NCBI RefSeq assembly: GCF_000331515.1
Contig: NZ_AMZO01000016.1
Location: 328,351-392,350 of the forward strand
DNA: 64,000 nucleotides
Source of the DNA: Photobacterium marinum
GTDB lineage: Bacteria > Pseudomonadota > Gammaproteobacteria > Enterobacterales > Vibrionaceae
Reading direction: 5' to 3'
Positions within the stretch are counted from its first letter, which is position 1. Each line of letters starts with the position of its first letter. Below, one piece after another: positions 16,093 to 24,579 of the stretch. A program made the position numbers and the translations under genes. The notes below the pieces were generated by a model that had not been told where the DNA came from, searched no databases, and was given only the letters and a program-made list of their open reading frames with translations.

Positions 16093-19086
16093 TTAAAAAT
16101 TCGATTTATTTCGCTGGACGATTTTCACTATGGCCTGCTCCCCGGCATCGCTGCGCAGGTAGGCGTTTAACTGCTCTTGGTTATCCAGGAACGCGACATG
16201 CACCGGGGGGGCGGCGACGTTGATATTGGGATGGCCGCCACCCGCCACGGCCTGTTGCTGCAATTGCTGGTTTTGCATTGCCTTCATTTGCTGCATCACG
16301 GTAACCATCCAGCGGAAGTCTTCAGCCTGCCGGGTGTTGAGCACCATCTCGTTTTTCTTCAGCATCCAGGTGCCCTCGTTTTCAGCTGGCACCCGCCAGA
16401 TACCGTCGTGAGCCTGTCCGGCCAGCGCCTGCCCGGCGACAATCCCGACTGAGGCATAACCCATGGTGCGCACTGCCGTCGAAAGCGCCATGCCCACCGG
16501 CGGCGGGCCAAAACTTAGCGCTTTGGTGGCGGCTTCTTCAGTAGCAACGATCATCGACGGGATCGCCGCCAGTTTCTGGGCCGCAAACAAAACCCGATAA
16601 AGGCCGCTTTGTTCTTCTCCGGCCTGCTTCAGAAAGTTGGTGGTAATACTGAGCTGTTGCTGGGTAAAATTCAGGGTCGATTGCGCCACCTGAGCCTGAT
16701 AAGCCTGGCGCTCATCCTCCGCCTTACGGTTAATGTCGGTCAGATTGGCTTCATGGTCAGCCCGCAGTATTTCCCGATTAGCAAAATACTCACGCTCCAG
16801 CTCATCCTGCAGTTGCTGGTTTTCCTGTGCCTGAGCGTAGGCCGCCTGGAACGATTCCGACATCCGTTGCAGACGTTCGTTATAGGCATATTCTTCGCGG
16901 ATCTTTGCCTCATTCTCACGATCGGCCATGATGGCCAGCCGCATCATCCAGCCTTCATTAAGGGCGTCGGTTTCTGCGTAAAAGCTCTCTATCGCTTTAT
17001 TGTTGCCCGGTTCGGTAGCATTCAACTTGTCGAGCTTTTCCGCTTCCAGCAGCAGGTTCTTAGCCAGCTCCTCATTGATCCCCTTAAGGCCACCGTACTC
17101 AATGTCATAACGCAGCTGGGCCGCTTCACTCGTGGTGCCATGCAGCGCAACCTGCTGACGAAGCTGAGCCAGCTGATCACTGCCTTCTTGATTCAGAGCC
17201 CTGGCCCGCTCAAGGGCATCGGCTTCAGCGGTCTTGTTGTCGAGCTTTTTGGCCTCAAGCTGTAGTTGCTGCTTCAAGCCGTCATTAATGGACTTGAGCG
17301 CACCGTGTTCAAGTTCGTAAGTTACTTTGGCCAGCTCGCTTTTCTCACCATAAAGTGCCAGCTGGCGTTTCATCAGAGCCAGCTGTTTCTTGGCTTGCTC
17401 ATCGCCATCGTCCAGTCCGAGTGATGGTGGTGTTTTAGATGATGACGCAGAGGTTTTCCCCGCCTTCACCTCCGCCAGTTTCTTCTCCAGGGCCAGCAAA
17501 TCAGCCGTGGCTTTTTCCATTGCTGATTCAATGGTGCTGACTTCCCTGGCATAAGCGGATGAGGCATCACGCTGCTTATCGCGAATTTCACCGGATGACA
17601 ACAGCATCCTGTCCCACCAGGCCACTCCGGCTTTAGGGGCCAGCGCGACCTGACGGTATTCGTTTTCCAGCTCGGTCAGATAACGTTTCTGCTGATCGAT
17701 GGCTGACTGCAATCGCTTGGCCTGCAAAGCATCCATCCGGCCCAGTAGCGAGTCGACCTTATCTGCCAGAGCCTGGGTATCTGTTGCCGCTTCCCGGTTG
17801 GTTGTCGCCCAATACGCCACAGCACCGGCAGCCATCATGACCAACCCCACAGGCCCACCGGCAAGCGCCATCAAGCCATTACCGGCCCTTAATGCGATAT
17901 TCGTTCGAGCCTGAGAAACTGCCAGCTGGTTGGTCGCCACCGTTAACTGCCCACGGGCAACCGCCAGCGCCTTTTCACCGCCGGTTGAACGGAAGATAAA
18001 GGCATTAGTTGTCTGCAGGGTTTCCAGCCTGGCTATTTCTGCCGACGTAACGGCAATGGTGGCCTGGGCCTGTTTTATCTGCTCAACATGGTGCGCCCTG
18101 GTTGCCAGCACATCTTTGGCCTTAGCGGCAGTCATATTAACCATGGCCGCTGTACCGCGCCCGATGGCGAGAGCCATGGTGACACCGACAGCCGACGACA
18201 CGATCTCAGCATTTTCAGCCAACAGTTCCAGACTTTGGGTTAACGTGATGACCAGAGGGGAGAATGAATCTGAAATCGGCTGCTCATAGGCCACCACCAA
18301 TTGGGTGTAAACCGTCGAAAGGTCGCCATACAGCGCATTGACGTTCCCAGCTGTTCTGGCCGCTGCGCCCTCATAGGTAGCCAGCGCTTTCACTAAGGTT
18401 TCAGCAAAGAAATCTGATGTTACCTGGCCATTATTAACCAGCTTGCGGAACCCGCCCGAAGCCAGCCCCGCCGCTTTATCCATCCGGGCCAGCAAGCCCG
18501 GCAGAGGTTCGGTTGTCTGGTTCAGCTCTTCGGCGCGAACGGTCTGGCTGGCCATCGCCTGCTGCAGACCAAACATCGACTGACCCAGCTGTTCGTTGGT
18601 GGCCCCGTAGGTTGAGGCAGCGTTACTCATCCCCTCAAACAGAGCAATGGTCTGCTGACGGGTGATCATCCCGGCATCTTCAATCGAAGCCACACGGGCA
18701 TAATTGCCCGCCATGCCGAGCAACGCTTTGTTATGATCTTTACTGACTTCAATCAGGTACTGCTCGGTTTGCAGCCATTGCTGCTGACCACCGACCAAAG
18801 AGGTGATTTGAGTGCGGATATCCTGATAAGCGCCCAGCCTGTCCGTCGCCTGCTGGGCTGCTGCCACGGCAGAGAATCCGGCGGCAACCCCGAGCAGCTG
18901 ATTACGCAGCCCCAACATCTGCCCTTCGATGGCGTCCGACTGGCGGGCCATGCCCTGCATTTTACCGCTGGTTGCCTGAGCCTGATGGCCGAGCGAGCCG
19001 ACAGCCTGCCCGGCCCCCTGAACCTGACCGACAAACTGCCGGGTTTCAGCATCAAACTTGAGTGTAAACTGGAGGTTGTTACTCAC
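16093..19086 (-). CDS. Tape measure protein
   Basis: A 997-residue protein, the longest of the prophage, as expected for a siphovirus tail ruler. Its N-terminus SNNLQFTLKFDAETRQFVGQ and the following Ala/Gln/Gly-rich helices are typical of tape measure proteins of Mu-like and lambda-like siphophages. Hydrophobic segments lie around residues 300-315 and 395-430, a coiled-coil-rich stretch at 440-780, and a C-terminal Gln-rich region. Two similar blocks (MKRQLALYGEKSELAKVTYE and the later RQQVALHGTTSEAAQLRYD) indicate an internal duplication. It starts inside the chaperone frame, 8 bp before its stop. Confidence 0.92.
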   Translation of the reverse strand: MSNNLQFTLKFDAETRQFVGQVQGAGQAVGSLGHQAQATSGKMQGMARQSDAIEGQMLGLRNQLLGVAAGFSAVAAAQQATDRLGAYQDIRTQITSLVGGQQQWLQTEQYLIEVSKDHNKALLGMAGNYARVASIEDAGMITRQQTIALFEGMSNAASTYGATNEQLGQSMFGLQQAMASQTVRAEELNQTTEPLPGLLARMDKAAGLASGGFRKLVNNGQVTSDFFAETLVKALATYEGAAARTAGNVNALYGDLSTVYTQLVVAYEQPISDSFSPLVITLTQSLELLAENAEIVSSAVGVTMALAIGRGTAAMVNMTAAKAKDVLATRAHHVEQIKQAQATIAVTSAEIARLETLQTTNAFIFRSTGGEKALAVARGQLTVATNQLAVSQARTNIALRAGNGLMALAGGPVGLVMMAAGAVAYWATTNREAATDTQALADKVDSLLGRMDALQAKRLQSAIDQQKRYLTELENEYRQVALAPKAGVAWWDRMLLSSGEIRDKQRDASSAYAREVSTIESAMEKATADLLALEKKLAEVKAGKTSASSSKTPPSLGLDDGDEQAKKQLALMKRQLALYGEKSELAKVTYELEHGALKSINDGLKQQLQLEAKKLDNKTAEADALERARALNQEGSDQLAQLRQQVALHGTTSEAAQLRYDIEYGGLKGINEELAKNLLLEAEKLDKLNATEPGNNKAIESFYAETDALNEGWMMRLAIMADRENEAKIREEYAYNERLQRMSESFQAAYAQAQENQQLQDELEREYFANREILRADHEANLTDINRKAEDERQAYQAQVAQSTLNFTQQQLSITTNFLKQAGEEQSGLYRVLFAAQKLAAIPSMIVATEEAATKALSFGPPPVGMALSTAVRTMGYASVGIVAGQALAGQAHDGIWRVPAENEGTWMLKKNEMVLNTRQAEDFRWMVTVMQQMKAMQNQQLQQQAVAGGGHPNINVAAPPVHVAFLDNQEQLNAYLRSDAGEQAIVKIVQRNKSNF

Positions 19087-19740
19087 GGCGGTTCAGTTCC
19101 TCGGTCATGACCTGGGCGATCAGTTTTAATTTGCGGTAATCGTCGGGGGTGATATCTCGACCGGAAAGGTCGGCATCGGCTTTGATCTGGCAGACATCCA
19201 TACCAAGGCAAACGGGGCCGTTCCAGCACAGGAAAACCGGGATATCCAGCCACCACTCCAGCACGGTACGGTGCTCGTCCCACACCTCAATCACATCAGG
19301 CTCAGACTCCGGAGCCGACTGAATACCCCAGCAGGCCAGCTCGTCCTGCCATGCCTGTTCATCGGCAGCCGTGGCCGGGCGGCTGCGTATCGCCGCCCGC
19401 ACGGCCTCAATTAGTTTTTTGTGCTGGCCGTCCCGCTCATCGCCTTCATGTAGGCTGACAACGCTCCGGCAGTGAAATGCTGGTTCAGGCAAGCTGACGC
19501 CAGATTGTCCGGGTTGAATGGCAGCGATTCCCCATCCTCGCCCTGTATCCCGCTCCAGCCAGTGACAACTTCGCTAAACAGCTTGCTGTCACCCTGGGTG
19601 CTGAGCTGGCGAAATTCATCGCTGTCCACCAGTTTAAAATCCAGCGTCATATCGCAGGTTCTGACTTCACCGCCATCCATCGGCACTGAAATCTTGACCG
19701 GCCAGTTTTTCACTTTGCGCTCTTTCACTAACTGAAACAT
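19079..19740 (-). CDS. Tail assembly chaperone fusion made by -1 frameshift (gpGT-like)
   Basis: Reading starts at the ATG at 19740, shifts back one base at the slippery heptamer A-AAA-AAC (19420-19414) and continues in the second frame to the stop at 19079, giving about 220 residues. The second frame after the shift begins KLIEAVRAAIRSRPATA and ends TEELNRRE. The frame has no convincing start of its own near the junction. In lambda and many siphophages the G/GT pair binds tape measure and tail tube proteins and sets up tail assembly; the gene's place between tube and tape measure fits exactly. Confidence 0.82.
19368..19420 (-). promoter_or_regulatory. Programmed -1 ribosomal frameshift signal
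   Basis: The slippery heptamer A-AAA-AAC occupies 19420-19414 in the zero frame and is followed at once by TAA. Eight bases later comes a stem-loop: GCCGTG-CGGGCGGC (19405-19392) pairs with GCCGCCCG and CACGGC (19383-19368), with an 8-base loop and a 2-base bulge. Heptamer, spacer and 14-bp G/C stem match the classical design. Confidence 0.85.
19411..19740 (-). CDS. Tail assembly chaperone, short form (gpG-like)
   Basis: A 109-residue protein ending STKN at a TAA placed directly after the slippery heptamer. It opens with FQLVKERKVKNWPVKISVP and has a mixed alpha/beta body, as do the short chaperones of Mu-like siphophages. It lies 62 bp downstream of the tail tube gene. It is the normal-frame product; the longer product is the frameshift fusion. 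Confidence 0.8.
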   Translation of the reverse strand: MFQLVKERKVKNWPVKISVPMDGGEVRTCDMTLDFKLVDSDEFRQLSTQGDSKLFSEVVTGWSGIQGEDGESLPFNPDNLASACLNQHFTAGALSAYMKAMSGTASTKN

Positions 19741-19802
19741 GGTTTAACCCTTATCTTTTGCTACGAACAATTTGAATGACTTAAACAGCGTTTAAACACG
19801 GT

Positions 19803-20720
19803 TTAACGGGTAAAGAACTGATCGCTGTTGGCGATGATATTGAGCGGGATGCTGTAGGTCTGGGTGCCTTCCTGCTCGCCGTAGGTAGCCCGGCCCAACT
19901 GCACCCGCGAACACTGCCAGCCCACCTGGTTACCAACCGGGCCATTGGTGAACACCAGATTGTGCTCGCTTCCGGCCTGAGCCATGGCAAACACATCCAG
20001 CTCGGACAGCTTCGGCGCTTCAATGACCATGGTGGCAGTCGGCTGGTAGTCGGTGATCATCACCTCCTGATGGCCGACATATTCCTGATACGGCACCTGG
20101 TTTGCCTGGTCGTACTCCAGCGAAATCAGCTTGAAAGGCTTGTCATCCAGGGTAAAACTGGAATTCTCCACCCCGATTTTCAGCGGTGTGACCCAGCGGC
20201 TGAAATCCAGCTGAGGCAGTACCGCTTCAGTAACCGGCACAAACAGGCCAGTAAACGCGAACTTAATGCCGCCGAACTGCTTGGCCGTGATATTCAAAGC
20301 CAGGCTACCCCGCGCCCCGACCAGCTTATGCAGCGAACCGGACTGGAAGAAGTAAATCGACAAACTGCCCGTTGCTTCATCATCAATGCTGTACAGGGTT
20401 TGCTTGGCTGCCGCATCGTCTGCCACCTTACGCTGACAGGCCGACATCAGGGTGCCCCATGCAGCAGCCTTGGCCGGATCTTTCGAGGCCGCAAAATCCA
20501 CCGTGAACTCAACGGTGACATAGGCTTCTGTCATGATCTGCGGCGACTGGCCAAGCATCCCGTTGTCGTATTCCAGGCTTTGCGATTCACCGGCCAGCGG
20601 CGTGATGGTAAATTCCCGCCCCAGTACATGCGACATAGCCGCACCGGCAGCAATTGCATCGACGCCGTAAGTGGTTTCCGGCGCAAAGCCGATAATTTTC
20701 TTTTTGTCTCTACGCGCCAT
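19803..20720 (-). CDS. Phage tail tube protein
   Basis: A 305-residue beta-rich protein starting MARRDKKKIIGFAPETTYG; the phrase FAPETTYGVD is typical of the tail tube proteins of D3112/B3-type phages. Conserved elements include a long extended sheet region and LEYDNGMLGQSPQ. It would polymerise as the inner and only tail cylinder: no sheath gene lies beside it, indicating a non-contractile tail. The gene begins 2 bp after the end of the tail terminator gene. The stop is followed by phased TTTAA-rich repeats (19770-19807). Confidence 0.85.
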   Translation of the reverse strand: MARRDKKKIIGFAPETTYGVDAIAAGAAMSHVLGREFTITPLAGESQSLEYDNGMLGQSPQIMTEAYVTVEFTVDFAASKDPAKAAAWGTLMSACQRKVADDAAAKQTLYSIDDEATGSLSIYFFQSGSLHKLVGARGSLALNITAKQFGGIKFAFTGLFVPVTEAVLPQLDFSRWVTPLKIGVENSSFTLDDKPFKLISLEYDQANQVPYQEYVGHQEVMITDYQPTATMVIEAPKLSELDVFAMAQAGSEHNLVFTNGPVGNQVGWQCSRVQLGRATYGEQEGTQTYSIPLNIIANSDQFFTR

Positions 20721-20722
20721 AA

Positions 20723-21157
20723 TCAGGCCCCATAATTGAGTTGGTCCTCGGTATATTCAGTCACAAAATTGTCCAGCCAGCTGGCCCTGCCGCTATCGAT
20801 GGTGAACAGCCGCCCGCTGCCCAACCAGAAAGGCTCAAAATCACCGGAACCCGACCAGCCAAACAGGCGCTTGCGCAGCTCTTTGCGCAGAGGCTGAAAA
20901 TCAATTTGCTTTCCGTTGCGGGAGGCATCCACAATCACTACGCCCACTGTGGCGGTAATGGCCTGCAGGTAGGCCCCGCTGCCCCGCACATCCGGTTTCG
21001 GGTTCTCTCCGACCAGGAACACATAGAGCGCTGGCGTTCTGTTGGTGCTGGCACTTTTACTATTGAGCTGGCTCAGGGCATCAATTTCGCTGACATCTTT
21101 CCATGGCGGGTTACCCGCTTTGAGCCGGGCTACCGTCAGGGCGATAAGATCATCCAT
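20723..21157 (-). CDS. Phage tail terminator / gp37-like protein
   Basis: A 144-residue protein beginning MDDLIALTVARLKAG, similar in length and composition to the Mu gp37-like (DUF1834) and tail-terminator family that caps the tail tube and joins it to the head. ATGA overlap with the DUF1320 gene upstream shows translational coupling. The body has the strand-loop pattern PALYVFLVGENPKPDVRG followed by an ATVGVVIVD strand. The assignment rests on family resemblance plus position between DUF1320 and tube genes. Confidence 0.75.
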   Translation of the reverse strand: MDDLIALTVARLKAGNPPWKDVSEIDALSQLNSKSASTNRTPALYVFLVGENPKPDVRGSGAYLQAITATVGVVIVDASRNGKQIDFQPLRKELRKRLFGWSGSGDFEPFWLGSGRLFTIDSGRASWLDNFVTEYTEDQLNYGA

Positions 21158-21606
21158 CAGATAAACCCCTTGCCGCTGCGATTACCACCCGACGGGCGAC
21201 CAAACACACTGCCCGCGCTGGTCATCACGGCGGTATTACTGGTTTCCGGGCGGGCGTTGTTCCTGTCCAGGCCGAGCTGCAATACCCCGCGTCCGACCTT
21301 TTCCAGATAGCTGATCGCCTCGGTATAACGTTTGGCCGCCTGATGCTCTTCGCCCAGTTGCTCGTCATACAGGTAATAACGCGCCAAATCGCAGGCAGTG
21401 CGGGTCAGCACCCGTGGGACCACAGCCAGCGGCAGGTCGTAACGCCCGCCCAGATAGCCGTCGATTGTGGCACCGGCATCATCCATGGCCTGGTTCAGCA
21501 CGTTATCGACAATGCCACTGACACCAGCGCTGCCGTCACGGTCGGTTAACTCGGAAAGCTCTTCGATACCAAAACGGGACACCATGTCGTCGCGGGTGCA
21601 ATACAT
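21157..21606 (-). CDS. DUF1320 family head-tail connector (Mu gp36-like)
   Basis: A 149-residue protein with the opening YCTRDDMVSRFGIEELSELTD and the core DDAGATIDGYLGGRYDLPL, both diagnostic of DUF1320 (Mu gp36). Then VVPRVLTRTACDLARYYLYD follows. These helical proteins form the head-completion ring between portal and tail. The last 30 residues are Gly/Ser/Arg-rich and probably disordered. It is coupled to the terminator gene by ATGA. Confidence 0.9.
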   Translation of the reverse strand: MYCTRDDMVSRFGIEELSELTDRDGSAGVSGIVDNVLNQAMDDAGATIDGYLGGRYDLPLAVVPRVLTRTACDLARYYLYDEQLGEEHQAAKRYTEAISYLEKVGRGVLQLGLDRNNARPETSNTAVMTSAGSVFGRPSGGNRSGKGFI

Positions 21607-21627
21607 ATCAGCTCCTTGGTTTTTGGC

Positions 21628-21906
21628 TTATTTCTCACTGGCTTTCTGGCTTATACCGTCAGATACACATCCTTGAACCACTGGCCCTGACGGATTGTCT
21701 GGTGTATCTGTTTCGGCAGCCTGGTTTTCCTGCTGGCATAGCGCCAGGCACGGGTCTGCTTCCAGCATGGCCAGCTGTGAACGGGTAACGGTGCCAGCTT
21801 GCAGGGTATTGATACCTGTTTTAAACGCCAGGCCCGCACGGCGATAACCGTCATGCGCCAGACATTTGATAACCACAGGCCGATTGATGAGAGACGCTTT
21901 ATCCAT
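21628..21906 (-). CDS. HI1506-related phage protein
   Basis: A 92-residue protein with RPVVIKCLAHDGYRRAGLAF near the N-terminus and the helical block TVTRSQLAMLEADPCL, the arrangement seen in HI1506-type (Mu gp35-like) small structural proteins encoded between the major head and DUF1320 genes. The C-terminal 30 residues are low-complexity. The family's role is unknown, though a head-associated function is likely. GGAG is 11 bases upstream of the ATG. Confidence 0.75.
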   Translation of the reverse strand: MDKASLINRPVVIKCLAHDGYRRAGLAFKTGINTLQAGTVTRSQLAMLEADPCLALCQQENQAAETDTPDNPSGPVVQGCVSDGISQKASEK

Positions 21907-21951
21907 AGCATGAAGATCTCCGAACTTGTTTGATTTCCGGGTTGAAGGTTC

Positions 21952-22851
21952 CTATGCCAGCCAAGGCACCACGGTCAGCTCGACCGCTTTGTAATTGGTA
22001 TTGGATTCACCCTGCGCTTTGTTTTCAGCTTCCAGCACTTTTTTGGCGGCACTGCGATTGGACGGGCCACAGACCAGCACACTCGGCATGATGCCCAACG
22101 GGCGGCCTTCGTCCGACTTAAGGGACATCATGGCTTCGATTGCGGCATCAAAATTGGCATCGGTCAGCTCGGCCTTAGAGGCATAAGCCTGCTGCCAGAA
22201 CGCCAGCCCCCAGTTGCCACGACCATCGACGCCATAAAGGTATTCATCCGCCATGAAGACATGATCCGACTGACCAGCATCGGTTTTGGCATTGAGGCGG
22301 TAGTCTTTACGCTTCTGGTAAATAAACGGCTTGAGCGGTCGGCGGGTGTCGAGCAGGAACCAGGGCGCGCCTTTGCCGTCTTGCATGTTGGAGACCGATT
22401 TTTCCTTTGCGGTATCCGGGTCTGTCACCCGGTGGTCGGTGTCGAAAAAGTTCTGGCCGTCGTAGCATTTGGTAGCAAAGCCTGCCGCCATCAGGGCGAA
22501 CATCATTTCATCGGGATGGGAGGCACTGGCGTAGCCCATTTCCTGATACAAAGGCATATAGACGCCGTAGGCATCGTCTTCAATGGCTTCTGCCGGAATG
22601 GCCACCGTGCTTTCGAACTTTTTGTTTTTCAGGGTGTAGTCGTGGCTGGCCAGCTTCCTGACCTGGCGAGCCCCTATCCATTCGCGCAGCTTGGGGAACT
22701 GCCCCAGCCAGGCATAGGTTTCAGCCGAAGTGGTGGACGGCACCATGGTCGCGAACTTCGGCCACAGTGCGGTATAGGTGCCGCTGCCGGTATTAAACGC
22801 GGTTTTAACAGCGGTATATAACGCGCTGAGGTTCTTTTGATTGATATCCAT
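21952..22851 (-). CDS. Major head (capsid) protein, Mu gpT-like
   Basis: A 299-residue protein opening MDINQKNLSALYTAVKTAFN, the start of the Mu gpT major head subunit family. Other family features are YAWLGQFPKLREWIG and ARQVRKLASHDYTLKNKKFE in the E-loop/N-arm region, and MFALMAAGFATKCYDGQNFFDTDH centrally. It builds the icosahedral capsid; the scaffold and protease are supplied by the gene two upstream. The gene's GC-rich composition resembles the neighbouring structural genes and contrasts with the cargo. Confidence 0.93.
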   Translation of the reverse strand: MDINQKNLSALYTAVKTAFNTGSGTYTALWPKFATMVPSTTSAETYAWLGQFPKLREWIGARQVRKLASHDYTLKNKKFESTVAIPAEAIEDDAYGVYMPLYQEMGYASASHPDEMMFALMAAGFATKCYDGQNFFDTDHRVTDPDTAKEKSVSNMQDGKGAPWFLLDTRRPLKPFIYQKRKDYRLNAKTDAGQSDHVFMADEYLYGVDGRGNWGLAFWQQAYASKAELTDANFDAAIEAMMSLKSDEGRPLGIMPSVLVCGPSNRSAAKKVLEAENKAQGESNTNYKAVELTVVPWLA

Positions 22852-22896
22852 GTGTAAATTGCTCCAGGCTAATTGGCTTTGCGTAACAGGCGCGGA

Positions 22897-23280
22897 TTAA
22901 ATCCCAAGGCTGACCCACACGCCGTCGTCATCGACCTGAGTGATCACCCCGGCCTTCGGTCGCTTGCTGGTGTTGCTGTCTGCCGACAGGGTGTGCTCGT
23001 CGGCAAAGAAGGCCGTTTCGCCGACATCTGCCAGGGTGATATCTCCGGCATTGAGGAACTTGCGCTCACCGACCTCCACCGCTACCCGTTCGGTGCTGTC
23101 AGCCCCCTGGCAGTTATCGACTCCCAGCCGCGATACCCCGGCACACACGGCAGAGTCATCGGCCGCTGCGAACGGAACAGCCAGCCCGGCAACCAAAAAG
23201 ATAACGGCATTTCCGGCGAGGTATTCACCGCCCTTAACCGGATAGGCCCGCAGGCCGTCGGCACGTTTGGCTAAGCTCAT
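22897..23280 (-). CDS. Capsid decoration/accessory head protein
   Basis: A 127-residue beta-rich protein starting MSLAKRADGLRAYPVKGGEYLAGNAVIFLVAG and ending DDDGVWVSLGI. Small beta proteins at this position, between protease/scaffold and gpT, act as capsid decoration proteins (DUF2190-like) in Mu-like phages. It overlaps the end of the protease gene by 4 bp (ATGA), showing coupling. The specific family is inferred. Confidence 0.65.
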   Translation of the reverse strand: MSLAKRADGLRAYPVKGGEYLAGNAVIFLVAGLAVPFAAADDSAVCAGVSRLGVDNCQGADSTERVAVEVGERKFLNAGDITLADVGETAFFADEHTLSADSNTSKRPKAGVITQVDDDGVWVSLGI

Positions 23281-24455
23281 TCGGCATTCTCCTGTTTGGC
23301 TTTGAGGAAGGCGTCTTTATCGAGGTCGCAGGCACGCAGCACCGCCAGCTCTTCCTCTGTAAGGGATTCTTTGCCGGGATCTCCGGCTGGCGGTGGATTG
23401 GTGGTGGTTTGCTGAGCGGTAAGGGCCGCTATCGCCGGGCGTTTATCCAGCATTGCACTCAGGGCTGCCACTCCCTGTTGCTGGCCGAACTGCTTGAGAT
23501 AGCCGGTTTCGGCTTCAACGATTTGGCCTTTGCGTTTGGCGGCATCAATCACGGAATCGATACTGGTAGCATCAGTTCCTGCTTTCAGAGCGGCCAGCTC
23601 ACCCAATACTCCGTTATAGGCTTCTACCGGGACGAATTTGCTGAGGTTGGTGCCCTGCTCTACCTGCGCCGTTAATGTGGCGACCTGAGTTTTCAGATCA
23701 TCACTTTCACCGGCTTTGGTTTTCAGGGCATCAAGCGCGGTTAGTGCCGCCTGCCCCTGCTCGGGAGTGAGCGCATCGCTGACTTCAATACCCAGGCGGG
23801 CAAGCAGCTGTTTGAGGATTTCATCCACTTTTGTGTCCTCCATTTGGCCATAGAGGCTGATTTCTGAGCCTGCCTGGCCGTTGTGGTTGTTGAACCTGAG
23901 GGAGAAGTCCGCCGTTTTTTCGGCATACAGCGCGGCCAGCGATTCCATGCCGACCACACCGGGATCGTTGGTAATCGCGGCCATGCGCAGCATTAGCGGG
24001 CGGCCTTGTTTGTCGTAAGGGAAAACAGCAGAAAGGAACGCATACTCGTCGTTGTCGATATGCGTTTGGGCGGCCTTGGTCCAGCCCGGTTTGATGTACA
24101 GGCCCTGACCTTCGCGCCACTCAATATCGGAATCACTGGTAAGCCAGCCTGCGGCCGGTGCGGGTTTGCCGTTTTCTGCAGCGTGCAGAGTTTGGTGCTC
24201 GTAGTCGATGAGCACTTTAGGAGCAGCCGCTTTGGTGGCCGCTATCATTTGTGCAGCGATGCTGGCATCCAAATGCCAGTGGCCGTCTTCAGTATCGAAG
24301 GGGCGACCGTCGCGGGCTTTGAACTTACCGGCAGGCAGCAACTGAACCCAGCCATCGTCGGGCTGATTCAGGTCGGCGACCAGAACGGCAAGGTTACTGG
24401 CTAAGTTAGCAGTTAAGACTGCCTGAGCGATTTGAGTGAGGTTTGATGTTTTCAT
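23277..24455 (-). CDS. Phage head maturation protease/scaffold, Mu gpI-like
   Basis: A 392-residue protein. The first ~170 residues hold the Mu I protease features: WVQLLPAGKFKARDGRPF, then KVLIDYEHQTLHAAENGK (the conserved His/Glu region) and DEYAFLSAVFPYDKQGRPL followed by AAITNDPGV. The rest is helical and Gln/Ala/Leu-rich, acting as the internal scaffold, as in gpI/gpZ of Mu. It marks the return to phage core genes after the kinase cargo, whose last gene stops 125 bp upstream. Confidence 0.9.
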   Translation of the reverse strand: MKTSNLTQIAQAVLTANLASNLAVLVADLNQPDDGWVQLLPAGKFKARDGRPFDTEDGHWHLDASIAAQMIAATKAAAPKVLIDYEHQTLHAAENGKPAPAAGWLTSDSDIEWREGQGLYIKPGWTKAAQTHIDNDEYAFLSAVFPYDKQGRPLMLRMAAITNDPGVVGMESLAALYAEKTADFSLRFNNHNGQAGSEISLYGQMEDTKVDEILKQLLARLGIEVSDALTPEQGQAALTALDALKTKAGESDDLKTQVATLTAQVEQGTNLSKFVPVEAYNGVLGELAALKAGTDATSIDSVIDAAKRKGQIVEAETGYLKQFGQQQGVAALSAMLDKRPAIAALTAQQTTTNPPPAGDPGKESLTEEELAVLRACDLDKDAFLKAKQENAE

Positions 24456-24579
24456 AGCGCCATGATGGCGCTATGAGTGAGTTAGGTGGTGAGGAAGGAG
24501 TTCGGGATTATCATTAAATAAACTATCTGAATAGTTTTAGCGCGTGATCATTTAATCAACTTAGTAGTAAAGTATCATA

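Noticed and set aside
16609..17265. Long open frame on the plus strand across the tape measure gene
   Set aside because: It is the complement of a GC-rich helical coding region, has no ribosome binding site and codes for an improbable Leu/Phe-rich product.
19962..20735. Open frame on the plus strand opposite the tail tube gene
   Set aside because: Antisense shadow of a well-supported tail gene; composition rich in Arg, Gln and His, typical of shadows.
22261..22821. Open frame on the plus strand opposite the major head gene
   Set aside because: Antisense of gpT; no initiation signal.
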